Assembly (NCBI GenBank): GCA_022410635.1
Contig: JAJVDF010000454.1
Location: 105,368 to 169,367, forward strand
DNA: 64,000 bases
Direction of reading: 5' to 3'
Source: Tretioscincus oriximinensis
Lineage: Eukaryota; Chordata; Lepidosauria; Squamata; Gymnophthalmidae
In this document: piece by piece, positions 13,528-24,901 of the stretch
How positions within the stretch are numbered: position 1 is the stretch's first letter
How the letters are laid out: each line of letters begins with the position of its first letter
The notes under the pieces: generated by a model
Told to the model about the DNA's origin: nothing
The model's input: the letters and a program-made list of their open reading frames with translations, nothing else
Databases searched by the model: none
Program-made: the position numbers and the translations under genes

Positions 13528-13575
13528 GCTAGAACGCATCTGAAGAAGTGACCTGTCCACAAAAGTTCATGAGGC
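13528..13575 (+). mobile_element. Penelope-like repeat fragment with hammerhead-like core, degenerate
   Basis: CTGAAGA at 13540-13546 is followed by a short potential stem (GTG..CAC) and AAAA at 13561-13564 where the intact copies have GAAA. The following 'gttcatg' matches the repeats at 56.8 and 61.05 kb. Confidence 0.4.
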
Positions 13576-13582
13576 TTACATT

Positions 13583-13950
13583 TATTATTTATTTGTTTGT
13601 TTGTTTGTTTATATTTATACCCCGCCCTATACCTGAAAATTCTCAGGGCGGCCAACAATAAAAACTACAGTACAAACCTGACATATTAAAACATTATCAA
13701 AACAGCATCTGAAGGTAGGAAGAAAAATGACATTTCTTCAACCAAAGACCATGTTAAAGAGGTGTATCTTTAAAGGTCTTCTAAAAGAATACAATGATGG
13801 TGACTGATTTGAGGTACAGACTTATCTTTAGATTGGGGGCAANCACCCAGAAGGCATCGCCCTGGATTCTCTCTTCTTTTGCTGTTGAGAGGAGCAGTAC
13901 AACCAGGAGGTCCTCCTCTGCAGACCCTAAGGCATGGGCAGGTTGATATT
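13583..13950 (-). mobile_element. L2/CR1-like LINE 3' end
   Basis: On the minus strand this shows the usual LINE 3' layout: the end of ORF2 (13860-13930), then the words that also appear in + orientation at 59000-59300, then a 'ccgccct' hairpin-like tail and TTTG/TTTA repeats at 13583-13612. Confidence 0.7.
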
Positions 13951-13971
13951 GTATGTATGTATGTATGTATG
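13951..13971. repeat. (TATG)n microsatellite at gap edge
   Basis: Five TATG units run straight into the N run, so the array is cut by the gap and its true length is unknown. Confidence 0.9.
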
Positions 13972-14971
13972 NNNNNNNNNNNNNNNNNNNNNNNNNNNNN
14001 NNNNNNNNNNNNNNNNNNNNNNNNNNNNNNNNNNNNNNNNNNNNNNNNNNNNNNNNNNNNNNNNNNNNNNNNNNNNNNNNNNNNNNNNNNNNNNNNNNNN
14101 NNNNNNNNNNNNNNNNNNNNNNNNNNNNNNNNNNNNNNNNNNNNNNNNNNNNNNNNNNNNNNNNNNNNNNNNNNNNNNNNNNNNNNNNNNNNNNNNNNNN
14201 NNNNNNNNNNNNNNNNNNNNNNNNNNNNNNNNNNNNNNNNNNNNNNNNNNNNNNNNNNNNNNNNNNNNNNNNNNNNNNNNNNNNNNNNNNNNNNNNNNNN
14301 NNNNNNNNNNNNNNNNNNNNNNNNNNNNNNNNNNNNNNNNNNNNNNNNNNNNNNNNNNNNNNNNNNNNNNNNNNNNNNNNNNNNNNNNNNNNNNNNNNNN
14401 NNNNNNNNNNNNNNNNNNNNNNNNNNNNNNNNNNNNNNNNNNNNNNNNNNNNNNNNNNNNNNNNNNNNNNNNNNNNNNNNNNNNNNNNNNNNNNNNNNNN
14501 NNNNNNNNNNNNNNNNNNNNNNNNNNNNNNNNNNNNNNNNNNNNNNNNNNNNNNNNNNNNNNNNNNNNNNNNNNNNNNNNNNNNNNNNNNNNNNNNNNNN
14601 NNNNNNNNNNNNNNNNNNNNNNNNNNNNNNNNNNNNNNNNNNNNNNNNNNNNNNNNNNNNNNNNNNNNNNNNNNNNNNNNNNNNNNNNNNNNNNNNNNNN
14701 NNNNNNNNNNNNNNNNNNNNNNNNNNNNNNNNNNNNNNNNNNNNNNNNNNNNNNNNNNNNNNNNNNNNNNNNNNNNNNNNNNNNNNNNNNNNNNNNNNNN
14801 NNNNNNNNNNNNNNNNNNNNNNNNNNNNNNNNNNNNNNNNNNNNNNNNNNNNNNNNNNNNNNNNNNNNNNNNNNNNNNNNNNNNNNNNNNNNNNNNNNNN
14901 NNNNNNNNNNNNNNNNNNNNNNNNNNNNNNNNNNNNNNNNNNNNNNNNNNNNNNNNNNNNNNNNNNNNNNN
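13972..14971. other. Assembly gap, exactly 1,000 Ns
   Basis: The round length indicates a placeholder or estimated gap. It is bounded by two different tetranucleotide arrays and lies about 300 bases upstream of the OBI1 CpG island. Apparent long ORFs through it are artefacts of N translation. Confidence 0.99.

Positions 14972-15007
<36 letters not shown>
14972..15007. repeat. (ATCT)n microsatellite at gap edge
   Basis: About nine ATCT units start at the last N, followed directly by a LINE 3' tail. Confidence 0.9.
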
Positions 15008-15180
15008 GTTATTGGTTTGTATTTCTATACCGCCCTATACCCGAAGGTCTCAGGACAGTGAACAATTAATAAAAACCAAATTAATATATTAAAACCATGG
15101 TCGGTGTTTCAAAATAGGGTAGGGAATGCAGGATTCTTTCAGCCAAAGGGTTAGGCCGAGCCTTTTACTGTCAGCCTAAA
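15008..15180 (-). mobile_element. L2/CR1-like LINE 3' tail
   Basis: The words 'ctataccgccctataccc' and 'ggtctcagg' match the tail seen at 13612-13650 and 27236-27270, reversed. The remainder to about 15180 keeps weak similarity to the same 3' region. Confidence 0.6.
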
Positions 15181-15279
15181 TGCTACAACGAGATTCGCTT
15201 GCTAGAAATCCTTAATCCTCACGACCACTGTTCTGCCTCTCTCTCTACACCATCCACACCGTCCCCGACCTTCTGGGCA

Positions 15280-16030
15280 CGGAGAGAGCTCTTGTCGCGG
15301 GCCCCGTTCCCCCCACGACTGGAGCCGGGTTCCCATAAATACAGTAGGAAGTCAGAAATGATTGTCAACGAGGATGGATTGGGATCCCCTCCCGCTGTCC
15401 AGCAGCACAGCACACTCGAAGCAGCACTAAAACTCCAGGTTCCAGGGAGCTCCGCGCGCCGCCGCCGCTCAACGTGCTCCGCCTCCGAGCCTCCCGTCGT
15501 TCGCCGCGCGCCCCCCCCCTCCCTTTTTTTTCCCTCCAAGAAGCGTTTCGCAATGCAGCCCTCGCCGGCGCGAGGAAGATTGGTCCGCCCGGCTCGCCGT
15601 ACGCGCCGCTCTGGCAGCAGCGTGAGAGTTGCAGAGCGTGCCTTCCTTTCCCCGCCGCCGCCGCCGCCGCCGCCGCGGTGGTTGCAGCCTGTGGATTGGA
15701 ACTTCCACGCTCGCGGGATTCGAAACGTCACAATGGCTCAGAACGTTCAGAACGTTACACTGTCTCTCACGCTGCCCATCACTTGTCACATTTGCCTAGG
15801 AAAGGTAAAACGGCACCTGCGATCGGGGGAACGGTGCAGATCCGGAGGGAGCGTGCGGGGCAGCCGGAGTGGCGCTCGGCGCGGGCTGCCACTCCCTTCC
15901 AGTGGAATTCGGAAATCCACGCTGCAAGGAAGGGCGCTGTCACTCCCCAAGGGGGGTTTTCTCCCTGCCGAGCACGCTCCCCCCCCCTGCACGGATTCCA
16001 CACGGATCCGCTGGCTTCGGATCTTAGTTT
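15280..16030 (+). promoter_or_regulatory. OBI1: CpG island, presumed OBI1 promoter and 5' UTR
   Basis: CpG dinucleotides, rare elsewhere in the window, are dense here, with runs of CGC, CCG and GCGCG, including a (CCG)n run at 15652-15678. The island surrounds the OBI1 initiation codon at 15733 and reaches about 225 bases into intron 1. This is the normal layout of a TATA-less housekeeping promoter. The transcription start cannot be placed from sequence alone. A TATA-like 'cataaatac' at 15333-15341 is noted but unconvincing. Confidence 0.85.
15733..15804 (+). CDS. OBI1: OBI1 coding exon 1
   Basis: This exon gives 24 residues, beginning MAQNVQNVTLSLTLP and ending with the first RING zinc-ligand pair C18-x2-C21. 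The start is chosen because MAQ-VQNVTLSLTLP is the conserved N-terminus of the family and the context is a strong Kozak (A at -3, G at +4). The donor is AAG|gtaaaa, phase 0. The frame is open far upstream without a stop (see findings), so a longer N-terminus cannot be formally excluded. Confidence 0.95.
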
Positions 16031-16522
16031 GCTGCTCTGAAGCTCCGTGTAACCTCGTGTCTTTCAGGCGGCTACAGACCCTGAAAGAAGACAGAGGGGG
16101 GGAGGGGGTTACTAGAGGACACCGCTGGCCAGGACAGACAGGACCCCCGCCCCTGGGTGGTTCCATTTCCATTGTCCAAGGCTCAGGATCTGCCCTGGCC
16201 ACAGGCGATAAATAGTGGGCAAAATGTAGCAGGGATTAACACTGCTGCAAAGGAAAGGCCTCCTTCCCTCCCTTATCCAAGCCATGCCCGTTTAAAGGAT
16301 TATTGGTGTTAATATATTAATGTTTAATTGCTCAGTTGCATACTTGCTGTTACTGTATCACTGGTTCCAAAGAAAGATTGAAGGATTCTGGGGGGGAGTT
16401 TGGCTACACAACATGGTGTCAAAGTCTAGGCCGAAGATATTTGAATTCTTCTGGTGAAAGTCTGGTTTAGACCTTGTTGAAGTTCTGCTGGTGTTTTCAT
16501 TTCGTGCTGGTTGTTTACCTTT
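16031..16522. other. Start of intron 1, no feature beyond the CpG island
   Basis: The sequence after the CpG island is ordinary intron DNA. I see no repeat or coding signal up to the foldback element. Confidence 0.5.
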
Positions 16523-16706
16523 GGCCTTGTCCCCACTGAGCCTCACTGTAGGTTATATCTTGGAATAGGAGTCTGACATCTACATGCTAGTGTAGACTAT
16601 GGCAGGCCCCGAATGGGGCCTGCCATAGTCTACACTGGCATGTGGATGTCCAAGATCTGTCCCGAGATGTAGCCCAGAATAAGGTTCAGGNCAGATGTGC
16701 AAGTCC
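16523..16706. mobile_element. Foldback MITE, hairpin family A
   Basis: The 184-bp element is almost entirely one hairpin. The centre is palindromic (GGCAGGCCCC gaat GGGGCCTGCC at about 16600-16624), and the arms pair outward through 'tagtctacac' and 'acatctacatg' to the ends GGCCTTGTCC and GGACTTGCAC (reversed). It is flanked by TTT and TNT, compatible with a 3-bp target duplication. Related copies lie at 60706-60854 and about 42605-42735. Confidence 0.75.
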
Positions 16707-16709
16707 TNT

Positions 16710-17145
16710 TCTCTGCAGGCTGTGTGTACTATGGGAAGTTTGTGATAATGCTGTGATACATGGCAGGAAAACTGTACTGATGGTCCCTATTTTTTTTCTG
16801 GCAATAGCTGTTTCCAGGGTGCAACTTGAAATCAAAGTATTTTATTTGCTGGATTGTTAGCTTAGAGTGTCTTATGTAGTCCACACTTGCTGTAGTTTGC
16901 TCAGGTTCTGTACACAGTACTTGGCATCCACTCCTTTTGCGTAAATTGTGGGCTTTGAATGATACATGATATATAAGGAATTTTCAATGAATTCTTTCGT
17001 TTGAAACTTGGATCTTTACTGCACCTGACATGTGGAACGATTTTGACAGATCATGAGAGTACTGCATTCTCACTGGGATCTCCCTTTCCAAACTACAGAC
17101 ATTCAGAGATGCCTTTTATCCTCACTTGTTTCCTATGTTCTGTGA
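16710..17145. other. Intron 1 stretch, no feature recognised
   Basis: No repeat or coding homology is visible. Confidence 0.5.
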
Positions 17146-17147
17146 TA

Positions 17148-17330
17148 GGCTGACCAGATGACCCCTTTTGGGCGGGGTTGAAAACCCGGGGTTGGAGTGC
17201 CTTCCAGTTTTTTCTGAGGAATTTTTTTTTTCAAAAAAAAAAATACTATTATTTTTCCTCAGAAAAAAACTGGGAGGCATCCCCAAAACAGGTTTTCAAC
17301 CGACCCACCCCAAAAGGAGTCATCTGGTCA
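17148..17330. mobile_element. Foldback MITE, TA-flanked family C
   Basis: The left arm starts GGCTGACCAGATGACCCC after TA. The right arm carries the complement ('gagtcatctggtca') but lacks the last four bases. Between them lie T-rich and A-rich arms with the mirrored words 'tctgagga' and 'tcctcaga'. Sister copies are at 40114, 42790 and 54567. Confidence 0.75.
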
Positions 17331-17583
17331 TTTCCAACAATGGAATGAAACTGCAAGGGAGTAGATTTAGATTAGATATCAGAAAAAACTTTCTAACAGT
17401 CAGGGTGATAAACCAGTGGGACAGTTCGCCACAGGAGGTGGTGAGTTCGTCTTCACTGGAAGTCTTCAAACGGAGACTGGAGCTTCATCTTTCTGGTATT
17501 GTTTAATTAATCCTGCATCGAGCAGGGGATTGGACCCGATGGCCCTGGAGGTCCCTTCCAACTCTATGATTCTATGATTCTAT
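17331..17583 (+). mobile_element. CR1 LINE 3' end
   Basis: The end of CR1 ORF2 is recognisable (RLDIRKNFLTVRVINQWDSSP, a typical CR1 C-terminal segment), followed by the short 3' UTR and the diagnostic terminal ATTCTATG repeats at about 17565-17583. It abuts the truncated MITE directly. Confidence 0.85.
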
Positions 17584-19842
17584 TTCTGTGGAGTACTTAA
17601 ACGCAGTCCACAAAAGCATTTTCTCTCCAGAGAAAATAGATTTTGTTGCCTACCTTTTTCTTGATAGTCCCTAAGATGCTACAAAACCCTTTTCTAGAAC
17701 CTCTAATTACATAAAGGTGTCTGTTCGGAAGTGGTTTTGGCTAAGTGGGAACAGGCTTTATTTAACTTACTTTGCAATCAGTGGCCTATAAATGAAATGA
17801 ATTTATGATAAAAAAAAGTAATAAGGTGTTGTAAAAGCAAAGTTGATGCTTCACTACCACATTATACTATGACCAGAACCTTAACGCCTATGCTCACCTT
17901 TCCTTTCTCTTCTTTCTGTTGTGAAGGTACTAGTAATCTTGCGTGCAGTTGCATTTATTTTATGTAGAAGTAAACTTGATGTTCAGTAGAACTTAGTAAT
18001 GTGTGGGTCTGCAAAGGACTGGCTCCTGGCAATGCTTAAGTGTTCATTAGATACAGCTGTAGTTTCTGGTTTCAGCACCCACCTTTTCATGGGTAGAGCA
18101 CATAGGCAAAGATGGCATTTGATTTCCATAATAAAATTCCATAGTGAGATATATTTCACCCAATAAGTGTCATAAAGATGTCCATCTTGTGCAAATATTT
18201 ATTTTGCTAGATTGGAATAATGCAAGAAGCTATATGGGGCAGCCTGGATGGGGGGTGTTAATAGAGAGGTTTTGTGGACCCTCTTCCCCAAGTGCTTCCT
18301 ATTATCTGCCACTGTATACCTTCAAACTCTATATCTGACTGGAGCATCAAAATGTGTGTCAATCCCTCTTCTCCATATTTTTACTTGGCAGTAACTTCCA
18401 CTGACATTCTGTTGAGGCTTACTTTCCATGCCAATATACTAAATATAGCAACTCTGTGCTTCCATATGTTATGAGTTAGTGAGTCTCTCAAACCTTTGTC
18501 AGAGAAACGCTCCAGTGCAGTGAACATTTTGTGTAGTCGACAGGAACAAACTTTGGAATTTGGTTTAATAAACAAATAATATGCATTTGCATAATTATAT
18601 TATCCTGCTTAGCGGGTTGTCTGCTATTGGATAATGTAATATTCATGGTCAGAAGGAGTGGCATTTTAGGTCCTCACTAGAAGGAAAAACAGGTGTTAAA
18701 ATGGTGTCACTGAGCACTGGCTGCACTCTTTCGGTTTACTCCAAATGGAAAACGAAGTGGCCATGTACCGATCTGACAACCATCCAGGTCAAGATTGGCA
18801 TATATGTCGTATGATAAATTGTAATAAGCAGGGATGCAGTATCAGATAACAAAAATTAATGATAGTTTCCCTTCTGCTTTCATAGTGGAACCTGGAATTG
18901 TCCAACGAAGCTATAGAACAGCAAAGTATAGAACGACAAACAGGGATCCTTTCTTTCTTTAGGGCATTTTAATGCAACCTGCTATTTACTCTTGCAAATC
19001 CAGTGGTGGCCAGAGATGTTATGCTTTCTAGTGAATGTGAGAATATAAGTGGAAGATGAGGCCAAAGCCCTTCTAGGNCACCTTTTCTGGATCACGTGGT
19101 AACCCACCAATTGTTGCTTGGCATCTTCCGCAGAAGGCAAAGGCAAAATCTTCACCAGCTCTCAACTTCCTGCAAAAAGGAATTGTGGGGAAGAAAAATC
19201 TAAATATAGCCCCAGACTTTTGAGATGATCACAACATGAATACAGTAATCTTTGACCTCATTAACTCCTGGCTGTTGGAAAGGGGCCTTGAAGACTTTTG
19301 TATCGCTCTAGAAAACCTCCGCTTGTGATTCCATTGGTGGCCTGAAATTGTAAAAGAAATATTCAGAAAAGTTATTCAGGAAGTTGCTTCTTATCCTGGG
19401 GAACCAAGCCAGGACAGATACAAGAATTAAAATTGCTTTTCTGGTTTTAAGTATTTTTTAATTGTCATAATTATCCCACACACACCCAAAGCCTCAGGGT
19501 ACAGGATAGACAGAAACACGAAAGCGAGAGAAAGGGAACGAATGGAAAGAATGGAAAATGGAGGGAAGGAAGATGCTATTCCTGCTCAGATTTGATTTGA
19601 GGACATTTCGTCTTCTGGTGTCCCATGTATTCTAATTTTTTTTAACCATAGGATATATCTTGTTCTGTCAAAATCAGAATAGCTGTGATGCAAAGATGGC
19701 CTGCACTTTTGCACCTTTTCTAGATTGCTGATAATCCACAATGTGAAAGTTGCAAAGATTAAAGAAATTGCTTTGAAGTTATAATAATACCGAATACTTC
19801 AATCTGTGTGTAATTAAGTTCCCCCCTTCCCCAAAGCATGCA

Positions 19843-19962
19843 TGTAGAAACCATTCAAATNCAACAGTTGGTTTAGATGTAAAAGTTTCATCTAGGGAAA
19901 CTTGTAGAAACCATTCAAATTCAACAGTTGGTTTAGATGTAAAAGTTTCATCTAGGGAAACT
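19843..19962. repeat. 60-bp tandem duplication, two copies
   Basis: The unit starting 'tgtagaaaccattcaaat' is present twice head to tail with a period of exactly 60. The only difference is an N at 19861. Confidence 0.97.
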
Positions 19963-21246
19963 TACTCAAGTCAAAATGAGTTGAAGATGGGATCAGGAAG
20001 GAAGCAGAGAAAGGTAATCTGGGCGAGAGTAATTCTCCACATATAATCCAGCCATTGGGAAGATGCAAGGCAGAGATAATGAGAGAAAAGAGCTCAGACA
20101 CAGTGTGTTTATTTACAAGTAAACTTCCGACTGGATCAAAGTGAGGATTCCACAAAAATGCCTAAGATGAAAAGATCGGCAAATGTTTCCTCTGAAGGGC
20201 TCCTGCACCAGTTAAGTCAACAGCATAGTTGCAAGTAGGAATCCAGAGATCAGTACTATGTCTTTTTCCTGAGGGTCACTCCAGGCAGCATTTCTCTCTC
20301 CTTCTACATCCCTTTCTAGACTCACACTCACAATTGGATATTTCTCTGGGGAAGCACGAGCCAGATTCTGGGATGCTAAAACAATGAGGGCGTATAAACT
20401 GAGGCAGACATGCAATAGCAAATGTACAGGCAAGCTCTAATTGTACTTTCTATCCTCAGCCTTTCCACTCTGTAAAGCTTTGGTCGTTCACTCTGCCCAT
20501 ATAAAATATAATGATCAAGATTATCCTTATCTTGTAAGAGACATAGTCTCAAAGTGCACTAAGCCTTCTTCTTTTTCAGAAAGCGATGTATGCTAGCCCA
20601 GAATGCCAGCAGGCCCTTAGACCTATTTCTGCATCAGCTAAGGTGACTTGTGAACTATAAATTGCATTGTGTGAAAAGTTAGGGTTGAGTATTTTGTGTG
20701 TGTGTCTTCCCCCCACCTCCCTCTTAATTATGTGTTGTAGTCCAAATTTCTGGAAGTAGAGCAGAGTTTAGAAGCACAAATATCAGACTTTGGGGAGCAA
20801 ATGTAGCTTTTGTTTTGGTCTTTATAAAGAACTTTTCACAGTACATATAGCAGCATTAGGAAGCGTGGATTTTCTCTGTTTAGTTCATTATTGAATCCCA
20901 GGGCTGGACTCCAAGCAGAATAATAAATTAAAGAAATTGCTTATTAGTAATGTCTTTCAGAAACTTATTTCTGTAAACTGTTCAGTTTTTTAGGAAAATA
21001 CATACACATCTTGTTAAGATAGAAACACTTAAAATTCAATTCTCTTGTGATAGAGAAACTTTTATTTGTACTTTTGATATTGAGACAGTGGTAAATTGCA
21101 TGGAAAGCAGAAGACTGTTGGTTCGTATTCCATCAGCTCTCCAAAAGTAGCGTTTGTATATCTGTCAAAGAAACTTCATAGAGCTCCCAGTTTCTGTTGA
21201 AGTGCCAATGCATTCAGCCAGGAGTTAGTCATTACTCAATAGTACC

Positions 21247-21293
<47 letters not shown>
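21247..21293. repeat. (ATC)n microsatellite
   Basis: About 15 uninterrupted ATC units. Confidence 0.97.
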
Positions 21294-21719
21294 GTCTATA
21301 GTGTATTGGAAGTGAAACCAATGCTGACAGTGTTCATATAAGGTGTTACGCCTTTATTTTAAATCTTCTTCAATCCCAAGGCTTAGAAGTTGCATTTAAT
21401 CTTTTCTTTATGATCCTTTGTTTAAAATTTATTTGACATAAACATCTCAGAATGTTCTTGGAATAAAATCATGGGTCATCGGGTTCAAGTACCTGCATAA
21501 TGCAGAATAGATGACATCGGTATGTTGATGATATCCAGCTCTTACGTTATCTATGTTCTATCTGAACAAGGTCAGGTGGTTCAGATGCTTCTCAGTTGCT
21601 TGGGAAGTAATAATGGGCTTGGTATGTACCAATACATTAAACCTGAATCTAGGGTACTACATGTTAGGGGATTTCAAAGTTAGGGTTAACCCCAACCAGT
21701 TATATGATCTGGGGTAACT

Positions 21720-22015
21720 TCAGTAAGGTTACTGAAAACGTAGCTCTTTCTCTGGTTTGGGGCAATCTGGAGATGGTTCCGAAACAGAAACTAGTGGAGA
21801 ATGCAACAGCCAGATTACAGACAGGAATCTGAGCAGACACACATAGTTCCACTCTTGAAAGACCTGTTCTGGTTGTCTATTCATTAGTGAAAGAGATTCA
21901 AAACAGCTGATAGTTTGATTGATAGATCCTAAATTGATTGAGTACCAAATATCTGAAGGACATTTGTCTAGGCCTATGTAGTTATTTATATTACTAATTC
22001 GCATCTTGGTGAGTG
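21720..22015 (+). mobile_element. L2/CR1-like LINE ORF2 C-terminal fragment
   Basis: The + strand shows the usual order 'gagaatgcaacagccag', 'cctgttctggttgtc', 'ccaaatatctgaagg' of an L2-type ORF2 end, heavily mutated. Confidence 0.55.
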
Positions 22016-23039
22016 GCCTTCTAACCAATCACCAGTGGGGACTGTAACCCTGCTCTCCTGCAAGCTTCCGTGGGCAGCTCCCCCCCATCTCTAAACTTGC
22101 CCCCGCGTCTCGTGTGGGCCTGCCCAGAACATTCTCACAATGCCACTCTGGCTGTGAAGCATCCACAACACACCCACACACTGGACCCCCACCCAGCCAC
22201 TGGAGCTCACCTTTAAGCCATCCAGCAACAGAGTCCACCATGCCAACATTTGGGGGGGGTTCAACTACTGGTACGTAATATATATTTAGGGAAACATTAT
22301 GGTTCCCTCAAATTTTGGCATGCAAGAGGCTGACTATGGTGAGATTCAAGGTTTGGAATAACCTTCCCACTCCAATATGCTAGGTACAATCATTAGGTTG
22401 CTTTATTCATCAGATTAAAACTGTCCAGTACCATGGTAGATAAAATGAGAAAAGGGCATTTTAGGTACATACTTTGCTGCCTCTAGCAGCAAGGGGCACT
22501 CAACCATACTTTGGGATAATATCTCTGGAATCCGCTCAAAGGAGAGATCAGTTCTAGACTGTAGTTGTCTCTTAAGCATCAGGGCTACTGCTTCAGGAAA
22601 GAGAGCCCTGAAATAAACACTGAGCGGTCCCCAATCCTTTATCAATGTTGTAAGCATTCTGATTATGCTCATGATTGCAAGAAATGCTTGATGCTTGGCA
22701 TTTGATGGTATTTTAACAGCAATGTTCTCTAACGCCTAGGGTGTTTCTTTTATATTAGTCATTACACAGCACTTTAAAATGATAGGTAATAATAATATAC
22801 ATTATTGCCGTTAATGGTTTGAAAGCAATAAAGACTTTTGTGAGATCAAGTGCAATTTTAGCTACTTGATTTTTAGTGATGTCTGTGTGATGGACCTTTT
22901 TAAGGGTTACTATCTACCCTGGATTGATCAGGATATTGGGATATAACTTCCCTTGGGAACTGAGAAATAAATCCCAGATTCCTAAAGATATTTGATAAGA
23001 TATTTTTTNAAAAATTCATGGGTTTTGGAGCTCTGCACC
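22016..23039. other. Intron 1 stretch, no gene seen
   Basis: A GC-rich patch at 22040-22210 and possible old LINE debris near 22320-22450 are present, neither assignable with confidence. Confidence 0.4.
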
Positions 23040-23741
23040 TGTATGCTGCATGTTTTGCCTCTATAAATCTGTGGTGAGGCCACATTTGGAATACTGTGTT
23101 CAGTTCTGGTCACCACATCTCAAGAGGGATATTTTTGAACTGGAGAAGGTGCAGAAAAGGGCAACAAAAATGATCAAGGGTCTGGAGCACCTCCCTTACG
23201 AAGAAAGGCTGCAACATCTGGGCCTCTTCAGCCTTGAAAGGAGACGTTTGAGGGGTGATCTNATTGAAGTGTACAAAATCATGCATGGGATCGACAAGGT
23301 GAATAGAGAAAAATGTTTTCTCTATCTCACAACACAAGGACCAGAGGGCANTCCTTNAAACTGNTGGGTAGAAAAGTGAGAACAGACAAAGNAAAGTATT
23401 TTTTCACCCAGAGGGTCATCGGCCTGTGGAATTTACTTCCTGAAGAGGTAGTGGTAGCTAACAGCTTGGATAGTTTCAAGACAGNACTAGACAGGTTTAT
23501 GGACACCAAGGGTATAAATGGATACTAGGATGGATGTCTGGATGTTGCCTCCGGGATGGAGCAACAGGCAGGACTCCTGAAATTCCATTTGCAGGGAGTC
23601 ATGAANAGGGGCATATTTTGCTTCCTCTGTTCAGACTGCCCAGGTGCATCTGGTGGGCCTCTGTGTGACACAGAATGCTGGACTTGATGGGCTGTGGCCT
23701 GATCCAGTATGGCTCTTCTTATGTTCTTATGTTCTTAACAG
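23040..23741 (+). mobile_element. CR1 LINE 3' end, about 700 bp
   Basis: The translated start ([18 protein letters not shown], then [20 protein letters not shown]) is the conserved CR1 ORF2 C-terminus. A 3' UTR with 'gggatggagcaacaggcagg' follows, ending in the TTCTTATG repeats at about 23718-23741. The 5' end is truncated, as is usual for CR1. Confidence 0.93.
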
Positions 23742-23962
23742 AAGTAAATGGGACTGGCCAATACTTGTGCACATGTGCTCTAGCCAGCAGCCCAGCCCTG
23801 AAAGTGAACCGAAGGCAAAGACACCTCTCTGGTCCCAGGCCTCGANAACCAGGATGCCACACCGATCCCTGAGGTGAGGCTGTGTGACATAGCAGCAGAG
23901 CANCTGCTTCCCTGAGCTGCACCTACCAGCTGCCAGGGTCCCACACCAGATTACTTTAAGAG

Positions 23963-24297
23963 GTACAATGATACAGCATTTAAAAGCCCTGGTGTTTCAG
24001 CAGAGATACTGAGGTCGAAGCTCCGTGTTGTCCGTGGAGAGGAAGGAGCACCTTCTACTGGCCTCAGCTCTAGTCAACCCATCTATTCAAAAGGACGAAA
24101 TTGTGATTAAATAAATGGGTGGGTTGCGTGTTGGGGAAGATAGAATATAACCCATTGAGTGAAAAGTAAAGTGGAACCAAAGGAAACCTTCGGGTGAGAA
24201 AAGGGGGGCATGAAAACCCAGTACTAGTAGTAGTACTTCTCCATCTCCTCCTTCTCCATCTCCTCCTTCTCCTTCTCCTTCTCCTTCTTCTTCTTCA
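23963..24297 (+). mobile_element. tRNA-derived SINE, diverged copy
   Basis: A B-box-like 'gaggtcgaagctc' is followed by 'ggagcaccttctactggcc', which matches the body of the SINE at 45060 ('ggtgagcaccttccactagcc'). The end 'gtgagaaaaggggggcat' leads into a CTT-rich tail at 24236-24297. The order is the same as in the 45-kb copy, on the opposite strand. Confidence 0.6.
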
Positions 24298-24316
24298 TTA
24301 TTATTAATTATTATTA

Positions 24317-24358
<42 letters not shown>
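24296..24358. repeat. (ATT)n microsatellite
   Basis: An ATT/AATT array directly extends the SINE tail. Confidence 0.95.
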
Positions 24359-24901
24359 GCCAGAAGGGAGGGAAGGAAGGAGGGAGTGGGTCAAAAGGGA
24401 CAAAGGTAGGTCCTGGGAGTCACTAAAAGCCCACAACTTTTAAAAACTGCAGATCGGATGGGAAAAAGCATGGTTTGGCTTGGGCAGGAAGGGATCATGT
24501 GGGTGTTTAGTTGGCCAGGGAAGGATTCCTGGAGGCTCCATATATACTGCACCATTGAAAAGTCAGCAAATGGAGTAAAACTTGCACTGTTACAATGCTA
24601 CATTGTGAAGGGAGCTTTTGTACACTGTGCCGTTTGTAAAGGAGAGACAAGCTAAGAAAGGAGTTATGCATACTCAAGGTGGTCCCCATAATAAAAGTGT
24701 TAAGTGCTGTGAATGCAAGCAGCAAAAGGACAAAGCTTGCTTTCTTGTCTCAGGTATCACAGAGCTATGAGAAGGGTTTTTCCTACTTGTTAGATACTTT
24801 GCTTTTGGGGACTGAGTATCAGTTTTGTGTTTTGCGAACAAAATAAGATTTTTCCATTGTAATATAAATCTGATTTTTTAAAAATCTCTTTATATTTCCA
24901 G
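24359..24901. other. Last part of intron 1
   Basis: No repeat is recognised. It ends in a pyrimidine-rich tract and the CAG acceptor used by exon 2. Confidence 0.5.

Larger units (their letters stand above)
17584..21719. other. Intron 1 interior, mostly unique DNA
   Basis: No coding homology is visible. Contents noted are an exact 60-bp tandem duplication at 19843-19962 and an ATC microsatellite at 21247-21293; the rest looks like ordinary intron sequence. Confidence 0.55.

Noticed and set aside
13879..15092. Three long overlapping ORFs of nearly 400 codons
   Set aside because: They consist almost wholly of translated Ns across the assembly gap.
15219..16202. Minus-strand ORFs over the CpG island, suggesting a divergent gene
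   Set aside because: High GC content suppresses stop codons; the frames overlap one another and show no homology, so a divergent protein-coding gene is not supported.
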